Assembly: GCF_020194175.1 (NCBI RefSeq)
Contig: NZ_JADYVX010000024.1
Span: 62,001 to 126,000 of the forward strand
Direction: 5' to 3'
Source: Bradyrhizobium sp. BRP22
Lineage (GTDB): Bacteria; Pseudomonadota; Alphaproteobacteria; Rhizobiales; Xanthobacteraceae
Length of the DNA stretch: 64,000 nucleotides
The notes under the pieces were generated by a model. That model saw only the letters and a list, made by a program, of their open reading frames with translations. It did no database searches and was not told the DNA's origin. Within the stretch, counting starts at the first letter, position 1, and each line of letters opens with the position of its first letter. Positions 26,547 through 35,219 of this stretch are shown here, piece after piece. Position numbers and translations under genes: made by a program.

Positions 26547-27212
26547 ATGGCTGACGACCAGGAGCCACCGCCGGAAAGCAAGCTGACGCGCAGCAAGGAG
26601 CGCTGGGCGCGCGAGGGTCGTTTCCTCACCGGCAGGATCGCGCGCCCCGAGGAGCAGCGTCTGCCGCCGGGCCAGCATCTCACCCGCGACTGGCCAACGC
26701 TCGATCTCGGACTGACGCCGGAGATTTCCCGCGAGCGCTGGCGGCTCGACGTCTATGGCGCCGTCGAACATCCGGTGTTCTGGGATTGGGCGCAGTTCAC
26801 CGCGCAGCCGCAATCGCAATTCGTCTCCGACATCCATTGCGTCACCACCTGGTCGCGCTACGACAATCAATGGGAAGGCCTCGCGACACGCGATCTATTG
26901 GCCGCCTGCCAACCGCATGAGGAGGCGCGCTTCGTCGTGCTGCATTCCTATGACGGCTACACCACCAACCTGGCACTGGAAGATTTTGCCGCCGAGGACG
27001 CGCTGCTGGCCCATAGCTGGTCAGGCCAACCCCTGACCGAGGAGCATGGCGGTCCGGTGCGGCTTGTGGTGCCGCATCTCTATTTCTGGAAAAGCGCCAA
27101 ATGGCTGCAGGGGATCGAATTGCTCACGCAGGATGCACCGGGCTATTGGGAAGTCCGCGGCTATCACAACCGCGGCGATCCCTGGAAGGAAGAACGTTAC
27201 TCAGGCGATTAG
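26547..27212 (+). CDS. Sulfite-oxidase-like molybdoenzyme (soluble)
   Basis: A 221-residue protein of the oxidoreductase molybdopterin-binding (SUOX/MsrP-like) family. The molybdenum-ligand Cys is in SDIHCVTTWSRYDN, and LVVPHLYFWKSAKWLQGIE and YWEVRGYHNRGDPW are typical of the group. There is no signal peptide and no haem domain, so this is the short cytoplasmic-looking type rather than periplasmic MsrP. Substrate unknown. It lies between an MFS transporter and a hydrolase-OsmC fusion on the same strand. Confidence 0.87.
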   Translation: MADDQEPPPESKLTRSKERWAREGRFLTGRIARPEEQRLPPGQHLTRDWPTLDLGLTPEISRERWRLDVYGAVEHPVFWDWAQFTAQPQSQFVSDIHCVTTWSRYDNQWEGLATRDLLAACQPHEEARFVVLHSYDGYTTNLALEDFAAEDALLAHSWSGQPLTEEHGGPVRLVVPHLYFWKSAKWLQGIELLTQDAPGYWEVRGYHNRGDPWKEERYSGD

Positions 27213-27277
27213 AGCGCGCTGGCGCTGTTCGCCTCTCCCATAAGGAGAGGTGAGGAAAACAGTGATGGAGGGTAGCC

Positions 27278-28504
27278 GTGCCGACTGAACGCTTCCAATT
27301 CGCAAGTTCGGAAGGACACCAACTCGCCGCCGCGCTGGATACGCCTGAGGGCGAGATTCGCGCCTATGCGCTGTTTGCGCATTGCTTCACATGCGGCAAG
27401 GACGTGCTGGCGGCCAAGCGTATCGCGGTCGCGCTTGCCGCCAAGGGCATCGCGGTGCTGCGCTTTGATTTCACAGGGCTCGGCTCCAGCGAAGGCGATT
27501 TCGCCAATTCGACGTTCTCCTCCAATGTCGCCGATCTCGTTCGTGCCGCCGATCACTTGCGCGAAACCCGCAAAGCGCCTGATCTTTTGATCGGCCACAG
27601 CCTCGGCGGCGCCGCGATCCTCGCCGCTGCCGCGCAGATTCCGGAGGCGAAGGCGATCGTTACCATCGCCGCGCCGTCCGACCCCGCCCACGTCACCCAT
27701 TTGCTCAAGGACCAGGTCGAGAACATCCGCGCGCAAGGCGAAGTCGAGGTCTCGCTCGCCGGCCGGCCGTTCCGCATCAAGCGCGAATTCCTCGATGATG
27801 TCGCCGAGCAGAATCTGCTGGCGCAGGTCGCAAAGCTGCACAAGGCGCTGCTGATCATGCATGCGCCCACCGACGATACCGTCGGCATCGAGAACGCCAC
27901 CAAGCTGTTCATCGCGGCAAAGCATCCCAAAAGCTTCGTCTCGCTTGCCGACGCCGATCACCTCCTCGCCGACAAGCGCGACACCACTTATGCGGCCGAC
28001 GTCATCGCGGCCTGGTCCGAGCGCTATATCGGATCCGCGGCGGTCGAGACCGCCATCGATCTCACCGAAGCGCCGCGGCATGTCGTGGTGCGCGAGACGC
28101 GCAACAGCAAGTTTCAGCAGACCGTCACCGCCGGCCCGCATCGCTTGCTGGCGGATGAACCGGTCGCGGTCGGCGGCGAGGACTCAGGCCCCGGCCCTTA
28201 CGATCTCGTGCTCGCGGGACTTGGCGCCTGCACCTCGATGACGATGCGCATGTATGCCGACCGCAAGGCGCTGCCGCTCGATCGCGTGACGGTGACGCTG
28301 ACCCACAGCAAGATCTACGCCAAGGATTGCGCGGAATGCGAGACGCGCGAAGGCATGCTCGACCAGATCGACCGCGTGATCAAGATCGAGGGTCCATCGC
28401 TCGACGACGATCAGCGCAAGCGGCTGATGGAGATCGCCGACAAATGCCCGGTGCACCGCACGTTGACGTCGGAGGTGCGCATCGTGACCAAGGCCGCGGA
28501 TTGA
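27278..28504 (+). CDS. Bifunctional alpha/beta hydrolase - OsmC family protein
   Basis: A 408-residue fusion. Residues 1 to about 255 form an alpha/beta hydrolase with the elbow GHSLGGAA, an Asp in HAPTDDTVG and a His in DADHLL. Residues about 270-408 form an OsmC/Ohr domain with the two reactive cysteines in GLGACTSMT and in NKCPVH-like DKCPVHRTL. OsmC proteins reduce organic hydroperoxides with thiols. It starts at GTG 27278 with GGAGGG upstream. The link with the adjacent molybdoenzyme suggests oxidative-stress repair (inferred). Confidence 0.9.
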   Translation: MPTERFQFASSEGHQLAAALDTPEGEIRAYALFAHCFTCGKDVLAAKRIAVALAAKGIAVLRFDFTGLGSSEGDFANSTFSSNVADLVRAADHLRETRKAPDLLIGHSLGGAAILAAAAQIPEAKAIVTIAAPSDPAHVTHLLKDQVENIRAQGEVEVSLAGRPFRIKREFLDDVAEQNLLAQVAKLHKALLIMHAPTDDTVGIENATKLFIAAKHPKSFVSLADADHLLADKRDTTYAADVIAAWSERYIGSAAVETAIDLTEAPRHVVVRETRNSKFQQTVTAGPHRLLADEPVAVGGEDSGPGPYDLVLAGLGACTSMTMRMYADRKALPLDRVTVTLTHSKIYAKDCAECETREGMLDQIDRVIKIEGPSLDDDQRKRLMEIADKCPVHRTLTSEVRIVTKAAD

Positions 28505-28548
28505 CGCGCCGGTTGGCGTGACGTGCGGTGCGTCTGCGACGAACACTG

Positions 28549-28634
28549 CGCTCCCTCTCCCGCTTGCGGGAGAGGGCTGGGATGAGGGTGTCTCCGCATT
28601 GGGATTCCCCGTGGGGAGAGAGCCCTCACCCGGA
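28549..28634. repeat. Family D repeat, left part
   Basis: CTCCCTCTCCCGCTTGCGGGAGAGGG-type hairpin (arms read in part) followed by GGGATGAGGGTGTCTCC and GGGGAGAGAGCCCTCACCC. Similar to 58330-58458. Its right part continues at about 28750-28785 after a family E element. Confidence 0.75.
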
Positions 28635-28759
28635 TCGCATCTAGAGAATTTTCGGTTCTGATTGAATCAGAACCGAAGCTCTAGATTCTAGTTTTGACGC
28701 GTTTTCTTCACGCGAACCGGTGTCCACTTCGCTCGAAAACGCTCTAGCGATGCGATCCG
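28631..28759. repeat. Flanking 10-bp inverted repeat enclosing the family E element
   Basis: CGGATCGCAT (28631-28640) and ATGCGATCCG (28750-28759) are perfect reverse complements that flank the family E element directly. This looks like a hairpin stem of a family D repeat into whose loop the E element was inserted (inferred). Confidence 0.6.
28641..28747. mobile_element. MITE-like element, family E copy 1
   Basis: 107 bp bounded by terminal inverted repeats CTAGAGAATTTTCG and CGAAAACGCTCTAG (12 of 14 pair). Inside are a near-perfect palindrome GGTTCTGATT-G-AATCAGAACC and the block CACGCGAACCGGTGTCC. Nearly identical to 60538-60643. No coding capacity; transposition by a host transposase in trans is an inference. 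Confidence 0.7.
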
Positions 28760-28802
28760 ACCTCTCCGCAGGCGGGGGAGGTGAACTCGCGGAGACAGCT
28801 GC

Positions 28803-29807
28803 TCACGGCCTCAGAATTATCCGGTCTCGCGACGAACCGGCCACCGCGATGAAGGCTTGCTTCGCCTGCTCCAGCGGATAGCTCGCGTTCGCCTTGATCG
28901 GAAACGGCTTCAAGTGCCCGCTGGCAAAACCGGGGCCGAGCTCGCGCAGCACCGCGCCGGTCGCGATCGAGGACAGCCCCAGCGTGTCGATGCCGACATA
29001 GGTGTGCTGGCCACGATAGAATTCCAGGATGTTGAACTGCACGATGCGATCGACCGCCGCGATCAGGATCTGGCGCCCGCGCCGCGCCAGCGATTTGTGC
29101 GCAGCCTGGAAATAAGGATCGCCGACGGTGTTGAACACAATGTCGGCGCCTTTGCCGTCGGTGAGCTCGCGGACGCGCGCCGCCACATCGGTCGTTGACG
29201 CATCGATCATCTCGACCTTGGCGTTGCTGTGTCCTTCATAGGGCTCGCTCTTGCGCGCCACGCCGATGACGCGCGCGTCCTGCCAGGTCGCGATCTGCAC
29301 CGCCGCCTGCCCGACCTTGCCGTTGACGCCCATCACCAGCACCGTCTCGCCTGGCTTGGGCAGGCCGGCGCGGCGAAAGCCCTCTGTCGCGGTGACGAAG
29401 GGAACGCCGATGCCGGCGGCCTCCTCCCACGAAATGCTTTCCGGCTTCTCCACCACCGCCTCGGCCTCGACCACAAGATGCGTGGCATGCGTGCCGTCGC
29501 GGCGAATGCCGAGATCGCCGGACGAGCCGAACACCTCGCGACCGATCCACTCTGCCGGCCCGTCGATCACGACGCCGGCATAGTCGCGGCCGGGCGTGCG
29601 AGGAAACACTGCATAAGGCATCAGCCCGGTCGCCGCCTTCACGTCGGAGGGATTGACGGCAGCAGCCTTGATCTCGATCAGCACCTCGTCCGCCGCGCGC
29701 GACAGCGCGTGCGTTTCCATCATCGGATCGAGCGCGGCCGGATTGTCCGCCTTGGCCAACAGCCGCACGCAGCGGGCCTGGATGGTTTGGTTGCTTGGCC
29801 TAAACAT
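28803..29807 (-). CDS. Zinc-type alcohol dehydrogenase-like / quinone oxidoreductase
   Basis: A 334-residue medium-chain dehydrogenase/reductase. GroES-like part: AAVNPSDVKAATG and TPGRDYAGVV; cofactor part: VLVMGVNGKVGQAAVQIA. The catalytic-zinc ligands of classical ADHs are absent, fitting the NADPH:quinone oxidoreductase branch. It follows the GIY-YIG gene on the same strand by 6 bp. No clear SD precedes the ATG. Substrate unknown. Confidence 0.87.
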   Translation of the reverse strand: MFRPSNQTIQARCVRLLAKADNPAALDPMMETHALSRAADEVLIEIKAAAVNPSDVKAATGLMPYAVFPRTPGRDYAGVVIDGPAEWIGREVFGSSGDLGIRRDGTHATHLVVEAEAVVEKPESISWEEAAGIGVPFVTATEGFRRAGLPKPGETVLVMGVNGKVGQAAVQIATWQDARVIGVARKSEPYEGHSNAKVEMIDASTTDVAARVRELTDGKGADIVFNTVGDPYFQAAHKSLARRGRQILIAAVDRIVQFNILEFYRGQHTYVGIDTLGLSSIATGAVLRELGPGFASGHLKPFPIKANASYPLEQAKQAFIAVAGSSRDRIILRP

Positions 29808-29813
29808 TGAGCG

Positions 29814-30134
29814 TCAATCCGTCACAGCGGTGACCGGAAGATGAGGCGATCTTCGCGCCGACAGTTGTCGCAGCGACGCAAAATCGCCGTGGATGAACGC
29901 CTCTTTCTTCGCCCTGCTCCATTTCTTGAGCTTACGCTCGTTCTCGATTGCGTCCGTGATGCGAGCGAACCATTGAGAATAGACCAGCATTACCGGTCGT
30001 CGCGTCGCGGTGTAACCGCCGAGCGTCCCGGCATTGTGCTGCGCTATCCTGATCTCAAGCGCGGTCCGTATGATCCCGATGTAGAAACTCCTATCGGCGC
30101 ACCGGAGAATATAGAGAAACGCCCCTTCAACCAT
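29814..30134 (-). CDS. GIY-YIG domain protein
   Basis: A 106-residue single-domain GIY-YIG nuclease-like protein (UPF0213/YhbQ-type). The signature appears as LYILRCADRSFYIGI, with the downstream Arg in LEIRIAQHNAG and the acidic site in DAIENERKLKKW. The third position of the first motif is varied (LYIL for GIY), as is common in this group. I chose ATG 30134 because GGGGA lies 7 nt upstream; ATG 30146 is possible. Function in the cell is not established for such small members. Confidence 0.85.
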   Translation of the reverse strand: MVEGAFLYILRCADRSFYIGIIRTALEIRIAQHNAGTLGGYTATRRPVMLVYSQWFARITDAIENERKLKKWSRAKKEAFIHGDFASLRQLSARRSPHLPVTAVTD

Positions 30135-30154
30135 ATCGATCCCCATTTCCCACG

Positions 30155-30607
30155 CTCACCCCTGATCCTGAGGAGACGCAAAAGCGGCGTCTCGAAGGAT
30201 GCGGCCACAGCCCGGGCCTCATGGTTCGAGACGGCGCTTACGCGCCTCCTCACCATGAGGGGAGAAAGTTACGTGCGTGACTCGCGCTTGTCGAGTACTC
30301 GCTTTGCCGCCACAAGTGAGCCTGTTGCTCCTCACCCTGAGGAGCGGCGTCTGCGCCGCGTCTCGAAGGATGTGGCCACCAGCCGGGCCTCATGGTTCGA
30401 GACGGCGCTTACGCGCCTCCTCACTATGAGGGGAGAAAGTTACGTGCGTGACTCGCGCTTGTCGAGTACTCGCTTTGCCGCCACAAGTGAGCCTGTTGCT
30501 CCTCATCCTGAGGAGCGGCGTCTGCGCCGCGTCTCGAAGGATGTGGCCACCAGCCGGGCCTCATGGCTCGAGACGGCGCTTACGCGCCTCCTCACCATGA
30601 GGAGTGA
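30155..30607. repeat. Three family A repeats in tandem (copies 3-5)
   Basis: Three ~110-bp family A elements begin near 30161, 30331 and 30502, each followed by the same ~60-bp spacer (AGAAAGTTACGTGCGTGACT...), giving a unit of 170-171 bp. Units two and three are almost identical, so they arose by recent duplication of element plus spacer. The 171-bp unit equals 57 codons, which keeps a meaningless plus-strand frame open across the array. This fills the 476-bp gap between the GIY-YIG gene and paaK; no gene is seen here. Confidence 0.88.
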
Positions 30608-30610
30608 GAA

Positions 30611-31942
30611 TTACCCCCTCGGGCGCTTGTCGTAAACTCGTTTGGCCTTGCCGAGCGAGCGCTCCAGGGTTTCGGGGGCGACGGCTTGAACGCGGGCGGT
30701 GATGCCGATGGTGTTCTTGATGAAGACTGAGACCTTCTCGGCGTGCGCGGCAAGCCCGCTGCCGTCCCAGCTTTCGGGGCGGGCTTCTGCGAGCACCGTC
30801 ATCTCATCCATGCGACCCTCGCGCGAGAGTTCGATGATGAAATGGCCGCCGCACCAGTCGGTCGCGAGCAGCGCCTCCTCGATCTGGGTCGGGAATACAT
30901 TGACGCCGCGCAGGATGATCATGTCATCGGAGCGTCCGGTGACCTTCTCCATCCGCCGCATGCCCGGCCGCGCGGTGCCCGGCAGCAAGCGCGTGAGATC
31001 GCGGGTGCGGTAGCGGATCACGGGGAAGGCTTCCTTGGTCAGCGAGGTGAAGACCAGTTCGCCCTTTTCGCCGTCAGGCAGCACCTGTCCGGTCTCGGGA
31101 TCGATCACTTCGGGATAGAAATGATCCTCCCAGATGTGCAGCCCGTCCTTGCTCTCCACGCATTCCTGCGCGACACCGGGGCCGATCACCTCGGACAGGC
31201 CGTAGATGTCTGTGGCGTCCATATCAAAGGCGTGCTCGATCTCGGCACGCATCGCATTGGTCCAGGGTTCGGCGCCGAAGATACCGAACTTCAGCGACGA
31301 TTTTCGTGGATCGAGCCTTTGCCGCCCGAACTCGTCCAATATCGCGAGCATGTAGCTCGGCGTCACCGTGATGATGTCGGGCCGGAAGTCATTGATGAGC
31401 TGCACCTGCCGCTCGGTCATGCCACCAGAGACCGGCACCACCGTGCAGCCGAGCTGCTCGGCGCCATAATGCACGCCGAGCCCGCCGGTGAAGAGGCCAT
31501 AACCATAGGCATTATGGATGATCATGCCGCGGCGGCCGCCGGCGGCGCGGATCGAGCGCGCCATCACCGCCGACCAGATGTCGATATCGGCTTGCGTGTA
31601 GCCGACCACGATCGGCTTTCCCGTCGTGCCGGAGGACGCATGGACGCGCACCAGCCTTTCGCGCGGCACCGCGAACATGTTGAACGGGTAATTGTCGCGC
31701 AGGTCGGTCTTGGCCGTGAACGGGAATTTCGCGAGGTCGGAAAGCTCCCTGAAGTCGGACGGATGCACGCCGGCCTCATCGAAGGCGCGCCTGTAGTGCG
31801 CGACGTTGTCGTAGGCGTGCTGCAGCGACCAGGCGAGCCGCTTGATCTGCAGCGCGATGATTGCGTCGCGCGAGGCGCCTTCGACTTCGTCTATCTCGGC
31901 GCTGTAACCACTTCCCGTCGACTTGAGCTTTGGCATGGCCAT
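30611..31942 (-). CDS. paaK: Phenylacetate-CoA ligase
   Basis: A 443-residue adenylate-forming (ANL) enzyme. The P-loop reads VHASSGTTGKPIVVGYT, with FGAEPW and DIYGLSEVIGPG as later core motifs and GEKGELVFTSLT near the hinge. Length and motifs match PaaK, which activates phenylacetate to phenylacetyl-CoA, the first step of the aerobic hybrid pathway. ATG 31942 has AGGA 8 nt upstream. Last gene of the paa cluster, 18 bp after paaI. Confidence 0.95.
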   Translation of the reverse strand: MAMPKLKSTGSGYSAEIDEVEGASRDAIIALQIKRLAWSLQHAYDNVAHYRRAFDEAGVHPSDFRELSDLAKFPFTAKTDLRDNYPFNMFAVPRERLVRVHASSGTTGKPIVVGYTQADIDIWSAVMARSIRAAGGRRGMIIHNAYGYGLFTGGLGVHYGAEQLGCTVVPVSGGMTERQVQLINDFRPDIITVTPSYMLAILDEFGRQRLDPRKSSLKFGIFGAEPWTNAMRAEIEHAFDMDATDIYGLSEVIGPGVAQECVESKDGLHIWEDHFYPEVIDPETGQVLPDGEKGELVFTSLTKEAFPVIRYRTRDLTRLLPGTARPGMRRMEKVTGRSDDMIILRGVNVFPTQIEEALLATDWCGGHFIIELSREGRMDEMTVLAEARPESWDGSGLAAHAEKVSVFIKNTIGITARVQAVAPETLERSLGKAKRVYDKRPRG

Positions 31943-31960
31943 GGCGCGTTCCTCGGATGT

Positions 31961-32425
31961 CTATTTTTGTTTGGTCTCGCTGTCCGCTGTCGGCAGCCAG
32001 GTGCCGCCGATGGCGCGGGAATGTCCGCGGAACTCGGCGATCACTTCGTCTCCTGACGTGACGCGGACGTCGTAGATTCCGGATCGCCCGCTGCGCGAAA
32101 TCTCCCGCGCAGTGGCGATCAGTTGGTCGCCGAGCTTGCCGGGCCGGATGAAGGTGATGTTGCCCTGCGCGGCGACGACGCGTTCATTGTGGGTGTTGCA
32201 GGCAAAGGCGAAGGCTGAATCGGCGAGCGTGAAGATGAAGCCGCCATGGGCGAAGCGCTGGCCGTTGACCATGTGCGGCTGCACCGTCATCGCAAGCGTC
32301 GCCCGCCCCGGCTCGATCTCGACGATCTCCATGCCGAGGCCCTTGCTCGCGGCGTCCTCCTTCCACATCGCTTCGGCGCAGGCGCGCGCGAGATCTTCAG
32401 GCGATAGCGTGGCCTTGACGTTCAC
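31961..32425 (-). CDS. paaI: Phenylacetate-pathway hotdog thioesterase PaaI
   Basis: A 154-residue hotdog-fold acyl-CoA thioesterase. The catalytic region is MVNGQRFAHGGFIFTLADSAFAFACN with the essential Asp in LADSA (full stretch not repeated). PaaI is thought to hydrolyse dead-end ring-hydroxylated CoA esters and free CoA. It starts at GTG 32425 with GGGAG 7 nt upstream; a longer frame lacks this. Sits between paaE and paaK. Confidence 0.93.
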   Translation of the reverse strand: MNVKATLSPEDLARACAEAMWKEDAASKGLGMEIVEIEPGRATLAMTVQPHMVNGQRFAHGGFIFTLADSAFAFACNTHNERVVAAQGNITFIRPGKLGDQLIATAREISRSGRSGIYDVRVTSGDEVIAEFRGHSRAIGGTWLPTADSETKQK

Positions 32426-32509
32426 GTTCAACTCCCTTCGCCGGGCCCGTTGAATGGGCCTCTTGGCATTATTTGTGAGACGCTGCACCAGGTGTCAACG
32501 TTTGCGCTC

Positions 32510-32583
32510 GTCATTCCGGAGCGCGAAGCGAACCCGGAATCTCGAGATTCCGGGTTCGCGTCTGCGACGCGCCCCGGAATGAC
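32510..32583. repeat. Family C palindromic repeat, copy 2
   Basis: Outer arms GTCATTCCGGAGCG and CGCCCCGGAATGAC and inner palindrome CGGAATCTCGAGATTCCG. Lies between paaE and paaI inside the paa operon. Confidence 0.9.
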
Positions 32584-32592
32584 GGTCAACTA

Positions 32593-33672
32593 TCACACGT
32601 GGTCGTAATCGACCACGATCTTGTCCGAGCATGGCCGCGCCTGGCAGGTGAGGATGAAGCCCGCCCGCAATTCCCACGCCTCCAGCGAATAGTTCACCTC
32701 CATCTCGGCCCTGCCTTCGACGAGCTTGGCGCGACAGGTCGAGCACATGCCGCCCTTGCAGGCGAAGGGCAGGTCGATGCCGGCGCGCAGCGCGGCGTCG
32801 AGGATGGCTTCACCATCCGCCACCGGCACCTCGCGCCGCTTGCCGTCGATGATCAATGACGCCAGCGCCTTCGGCGGCGCACCCGGCTCCACGATCTTTT
32901 TCGGCCGCGGTTTGCCGCCGAATTCGGAGACGAAACGCTCGACATGGATTCTATCCTCAGCGAGGCCGAGTTCACGGCAGGCCACTTCGACCTCCTCGCT
33001 CATCCCGGTCGGGCCGCAGATGAAGACATGATCGACGCTTGCGGCCGGCACCAGCGAGCGCAGCAGCACCCTCACCTTCTCGCCGTCGAGCCGGCCATGC
33101 AGGATCGGGATGTCCTGTTCCTCGCCGGAGATCACGTGGAACAGCGAGAACCGCTGCATGAAGCGGTCCTTCAGTTCCTCCAGCTCTTCGAGGAACAGCA
33201 TGCCCGAGGTCGAACGGTTGCCGTAGAACAGGAAGAAGCGGCTTTCCGGTTCCCGCGCCAGCACGCCTTTGACGATCGACAGGATCGGCGTGATGCCGCT
33301 TCCAGCGGCAAAGCCGACATAGATCCGCGCCTGCTCCGCCGTCGGCACGGCACCGAAGCGCCCGGTCGGCGTCATCACGTCGAGCTCGTCGCCGGCTTTG
33401 AGGTCTTCGGCCGCCCAGTTCGAGAACGCGCCGCCATCGACCTTCTTCACGGCAATGCGCAGTTCGCCATCGTCCGGGCCGGAGCAGATCGAATAGGACC
33501 GTCGCACTTCCTCGCCGTCCAGCATGGTGCGCAGGGTCAGGTATTGGCCGGGCGAGAAGATGTAGTCGTTTGCGAGCTCCTTCGGGATCGCAAACGTCAT
33601 CGATATCGCGTCCGCGGTTTCGCGGCGCAGATCGTGGACGGCAAGGCGATGAAAGCGGGGTGCGAGCGACAT
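32593..33672 (-). CDS. paaE: 1,2-phenylacetyl-CoA epoxidase reductase subunit
   Basis: A 359-residue electron-transfer subunit. An FAD-binding ferredoxin-reductase domain (RRSYSICSGP, GSGITPILSI) is followed by a C-terminal plant-type [2Fe-2S] domain with the cysteine pattern CKGGMCSTCRAKL and a later Cys in ILTCQARP. PaaE passes electrons from NADPH to the PaaA di-iron centre. ATG 33672 with GGGAGA upstream is the start. Separated from paaD by a family B repeat. Confidence 0.95.
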   Translation of the reverse strand: MSLAPRFHRLAVHDLRRETADAISMTFAIPKELANDYIFSPGQYLTLRTMLDGEEVRRSYSICSGPDDGELRIAVKKVDGGAFSNWAAEDLKAGDELDVMTPTGRFGAVPTAEQARIYVGFAAGSGITPILSIVKGVLAREPESRFFLFYGNRSTSGMLFLEELEELKDRFMQRFSLFHVISGEEQDIPILHGRLDGEKVRVLLRSLVPAASVDHVFICGPTGMSEEVEVACRELGLAEDRIHVERFVSEFGGKPRPKKIVEPGAPPKALASLIIDGKRREVPVADGEAILDAALRAGIDLPFACKGGMCSTCRAKLVEGRAEMEVNYSLEAWELRAGFILTCQARPCSDKIVVDYDHV

Positions 33673-33687
33673 CAACTATCTCCCATC

Positions 33688-33763
33688 GTCATTGCGAGCG
33701 AAGCGAAGCAATCCATGGTGCCACACGCGGAGAGATGGATTGCTTCGCTTCGCTCGCAATGAC
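33688..33763. repeat. Family B palindromic repeat, copy 3
   Basis: Outer arms GTCATTGCGAGCGAAGCG and CGCTTCGCTCGCAATGAC around inner GCAATCCAT / ATGGATTGC. Lies between paaD and paaE. Confidence 0.9.
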
Positions 33764-33798
33764 AGCGCTCTGGGTCGGACGGCACGCAACATCATGGA

Positions 33799-34302
33799 TC
33801 AATGGCACTTGAAATAATCGAACGGTTCGCGACAGCTCCTGCAGCGCCATAGCGCCTTGCAGGATGTCGAGCCAAATTCGGACAGGAGTTCGGTGTCCTC
33901 GGATCCGCACTGCGGGCAGGCTACGTGCTGCTGGCCGAACAGCGCACGGCGCGAACTGCCGGGCAACGGCGGCGCGATGCCATATTCCTTCAGCTTGCGG
34001 CGGCCATCTTCGCTCATCCAGTCGGTGGTCCAGGCCGGCGAGAGCACGGTGCGGATTGTCGGGCCGCGAATGCCCTCGCGCTCCAGCGCAAGTTCTATCT
34101 CCAGCGCGATCATGTTCATGGCGGGACAGCCGGAATAGGTCGGCGTGATCGCGACCTCGACCCGGCCGCCGTGAACCGCGACATCACGCAGCACGCCGAG
34201 ATCGGCGATGGTCAGCACGGCAATCTCGGGATCAACCACCTGCGCGGCCGCATCCCATGCGCGACGGCGCAGGTCGGCGTCGCTGATATCAGCGGTCACC
34301 AT
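33799..34302 (-). CDS. paaD: 1,2-phenylacetyl-CoA epoxidase subunit PaaD (maturation factor)
   Basis: A 167-residue protein with an N-terminal DUF59/MIP18-like domain (residues ~10-95, VVDPEIAVLTIADLGVLRDV in part) and a C-terminal zinc-ribbon, CPQCGS...CRSC. PaaD is required for an active epoxidase, probably in Fe-S or metal-centre assembly. Its start overlaps the paaC stop by 7 nt. Confidence 0.94.
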   Translation of the reverse strand: MVTADISDADLRRRAWDAAAQVVDPEIAVLTIADLGVLRDVAVHGGRVEVAITPTYSGCPAMNMIALEIELALEREGIRGPTIRTVLSPAWTTDWMSEDGRRKLKEYGIAPPLPGSSRRALFGQQHVACPQCGSEDTELLSEFGSTSCKALWRCRSCREPFDYFKCH

Positions 34303-35072
34303 GTCGCCCCCGGAAAGGTTCGCTGCAATGACTGCAATTCACTGAGAAGATGGCCGAGATGCTCGCTGTGCCGGCCGCTGCGGCCACCCTGCTGCATCCA
34401 GTTGCTCGCAGGCAAGCCAAGCGTCGCCTCGTTCACCACAGTGGTGATCGTCTTCAGCCATTGCGGCTGCAGTGGCGCCGGATCGACCGCGATGCCGGCA
34501 TCGATCAGGCCGCGCTCGGAGTCGTCGACGGCGAACATCTCGCCGGTGAAGGACCAGAGATCGTCGATCGCGGTCTGCGCGCGGCGATGGCTTTCCTCGG
34601 TGCCGTCGCCGAGCCGGATGATCCATTCCAAGGCATGCCTGACGTGATAGGCGCTCTCCTTCTCGGACTTCGCCGCGATCGCCGCGAGCGTCGCATCCTT
34701 CGACTGCATCATCGCGCGCCAGTAGAGATCGGCGAAGACGGCGTAAAGGAACTGCCGCACCATGGTGCGCGCGAAATCGCCGTTCGGCTGTTCGACCAGC
34801 AGGAGATTGCGGTACTGCCTGACGTCGCGCAGATAGGCGAACTTGTCCTCGTCGTTGTCCTTGCCTTCGACCTTGGCGGCGTAGGCATAAAGCTCGCGCG
34901 CCTGTCCGAGGAGATCGAGCCCCATATTGGCGAGCGCCATGTCCTCTTCCAACGTCGGCGCATGTCCGCACCATTCCGACAGCCGGTGCCCGAGGATCAG
35001 CGCATCATCGGCGCGCCGCAGCGTATAGAGCACCAGCGGCGTTTCGGAGATCTGGATGTTGGCAACGGCCAT
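34296..35072 (-). CDS. paaC: 1,2-phenylacetyl-CoA epoxidase structural subunit
   Basis: A 258-residue ferritin-like helical protein, the non-catalytic partner of PaaA. Typical segments are DDALILGHRLSEWCGHAP, DLLGQARELYAY and YHVRHALEWIIRLGDG. PaaAC forms the core that binds phenylacetyl-CoA. Good ATG at 35072; stop overlaps paaD. Confidence 0.95.
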   Translation of the reverse strand: MAVANIQISETPLVLYTLRRADDALILGHRLSEWCGHAPTLEEDMALANMGLDLLGQARELYAYAAKVEGKDNDEDKFAYLRDVRQYRNLLLVEQPNGDFARTMVRQFLYAVFADLYWRAMMQSKDATLAAIAAKSEKESAYHVRHALEWIIRLGDGTEESHRRAQTAIDDLWSFTGEMFAVDDSERGLIDAGIAVDPAPLQPQWLKTITTVVNEATLGLPASNWMQQGGRSGRHSEHLGHLLSELQSLQRTFPGATW

Positions 35073-35106
35073 TTGCTCTCAATCCACCTGTATCAACTTG
35101 CTCAAA

Positions 35107-35218
35107 CCTCATCCTGAGGAGCCTGCGCAGCAGGCGTCTCGAAGGATGGACAACGGGCACGATCCGGGCCTCATGGTTCGAGACGGCGCTGCGCGCCTCC
35201 TCACCATGAGGGGAGAGA
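35107..35218. repeat. Family A palindromic repeat, copy 6
   Basis: Outer arms CCTCATCCTGAGGAGC and CCTCCTCACCATGAGG with the GTCTCGAAGGAT / TGGTTCGAGAC inner arms. Fills the 147-bp gap between paaB and paaC. Confidence 0.9.
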
Positions 35219-35219
35219 G

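Noticed and set aside
30155..30607. Possible CRISPR array
   Set aside because: The spacers between the palindromic units are identical, the units are ~110 bp, and there are no cas genes; this is tandem duplication of an interspersed repeat.
29841..30635. Plus-strand frame of 264 codons with repeated HPEERRLRRVSKD units
   Set aside because: It is the translation of tandem family A repeats (171 bp, a multiple of three) plus antisense of the GIY-YIG gene; no start context and no protein family.
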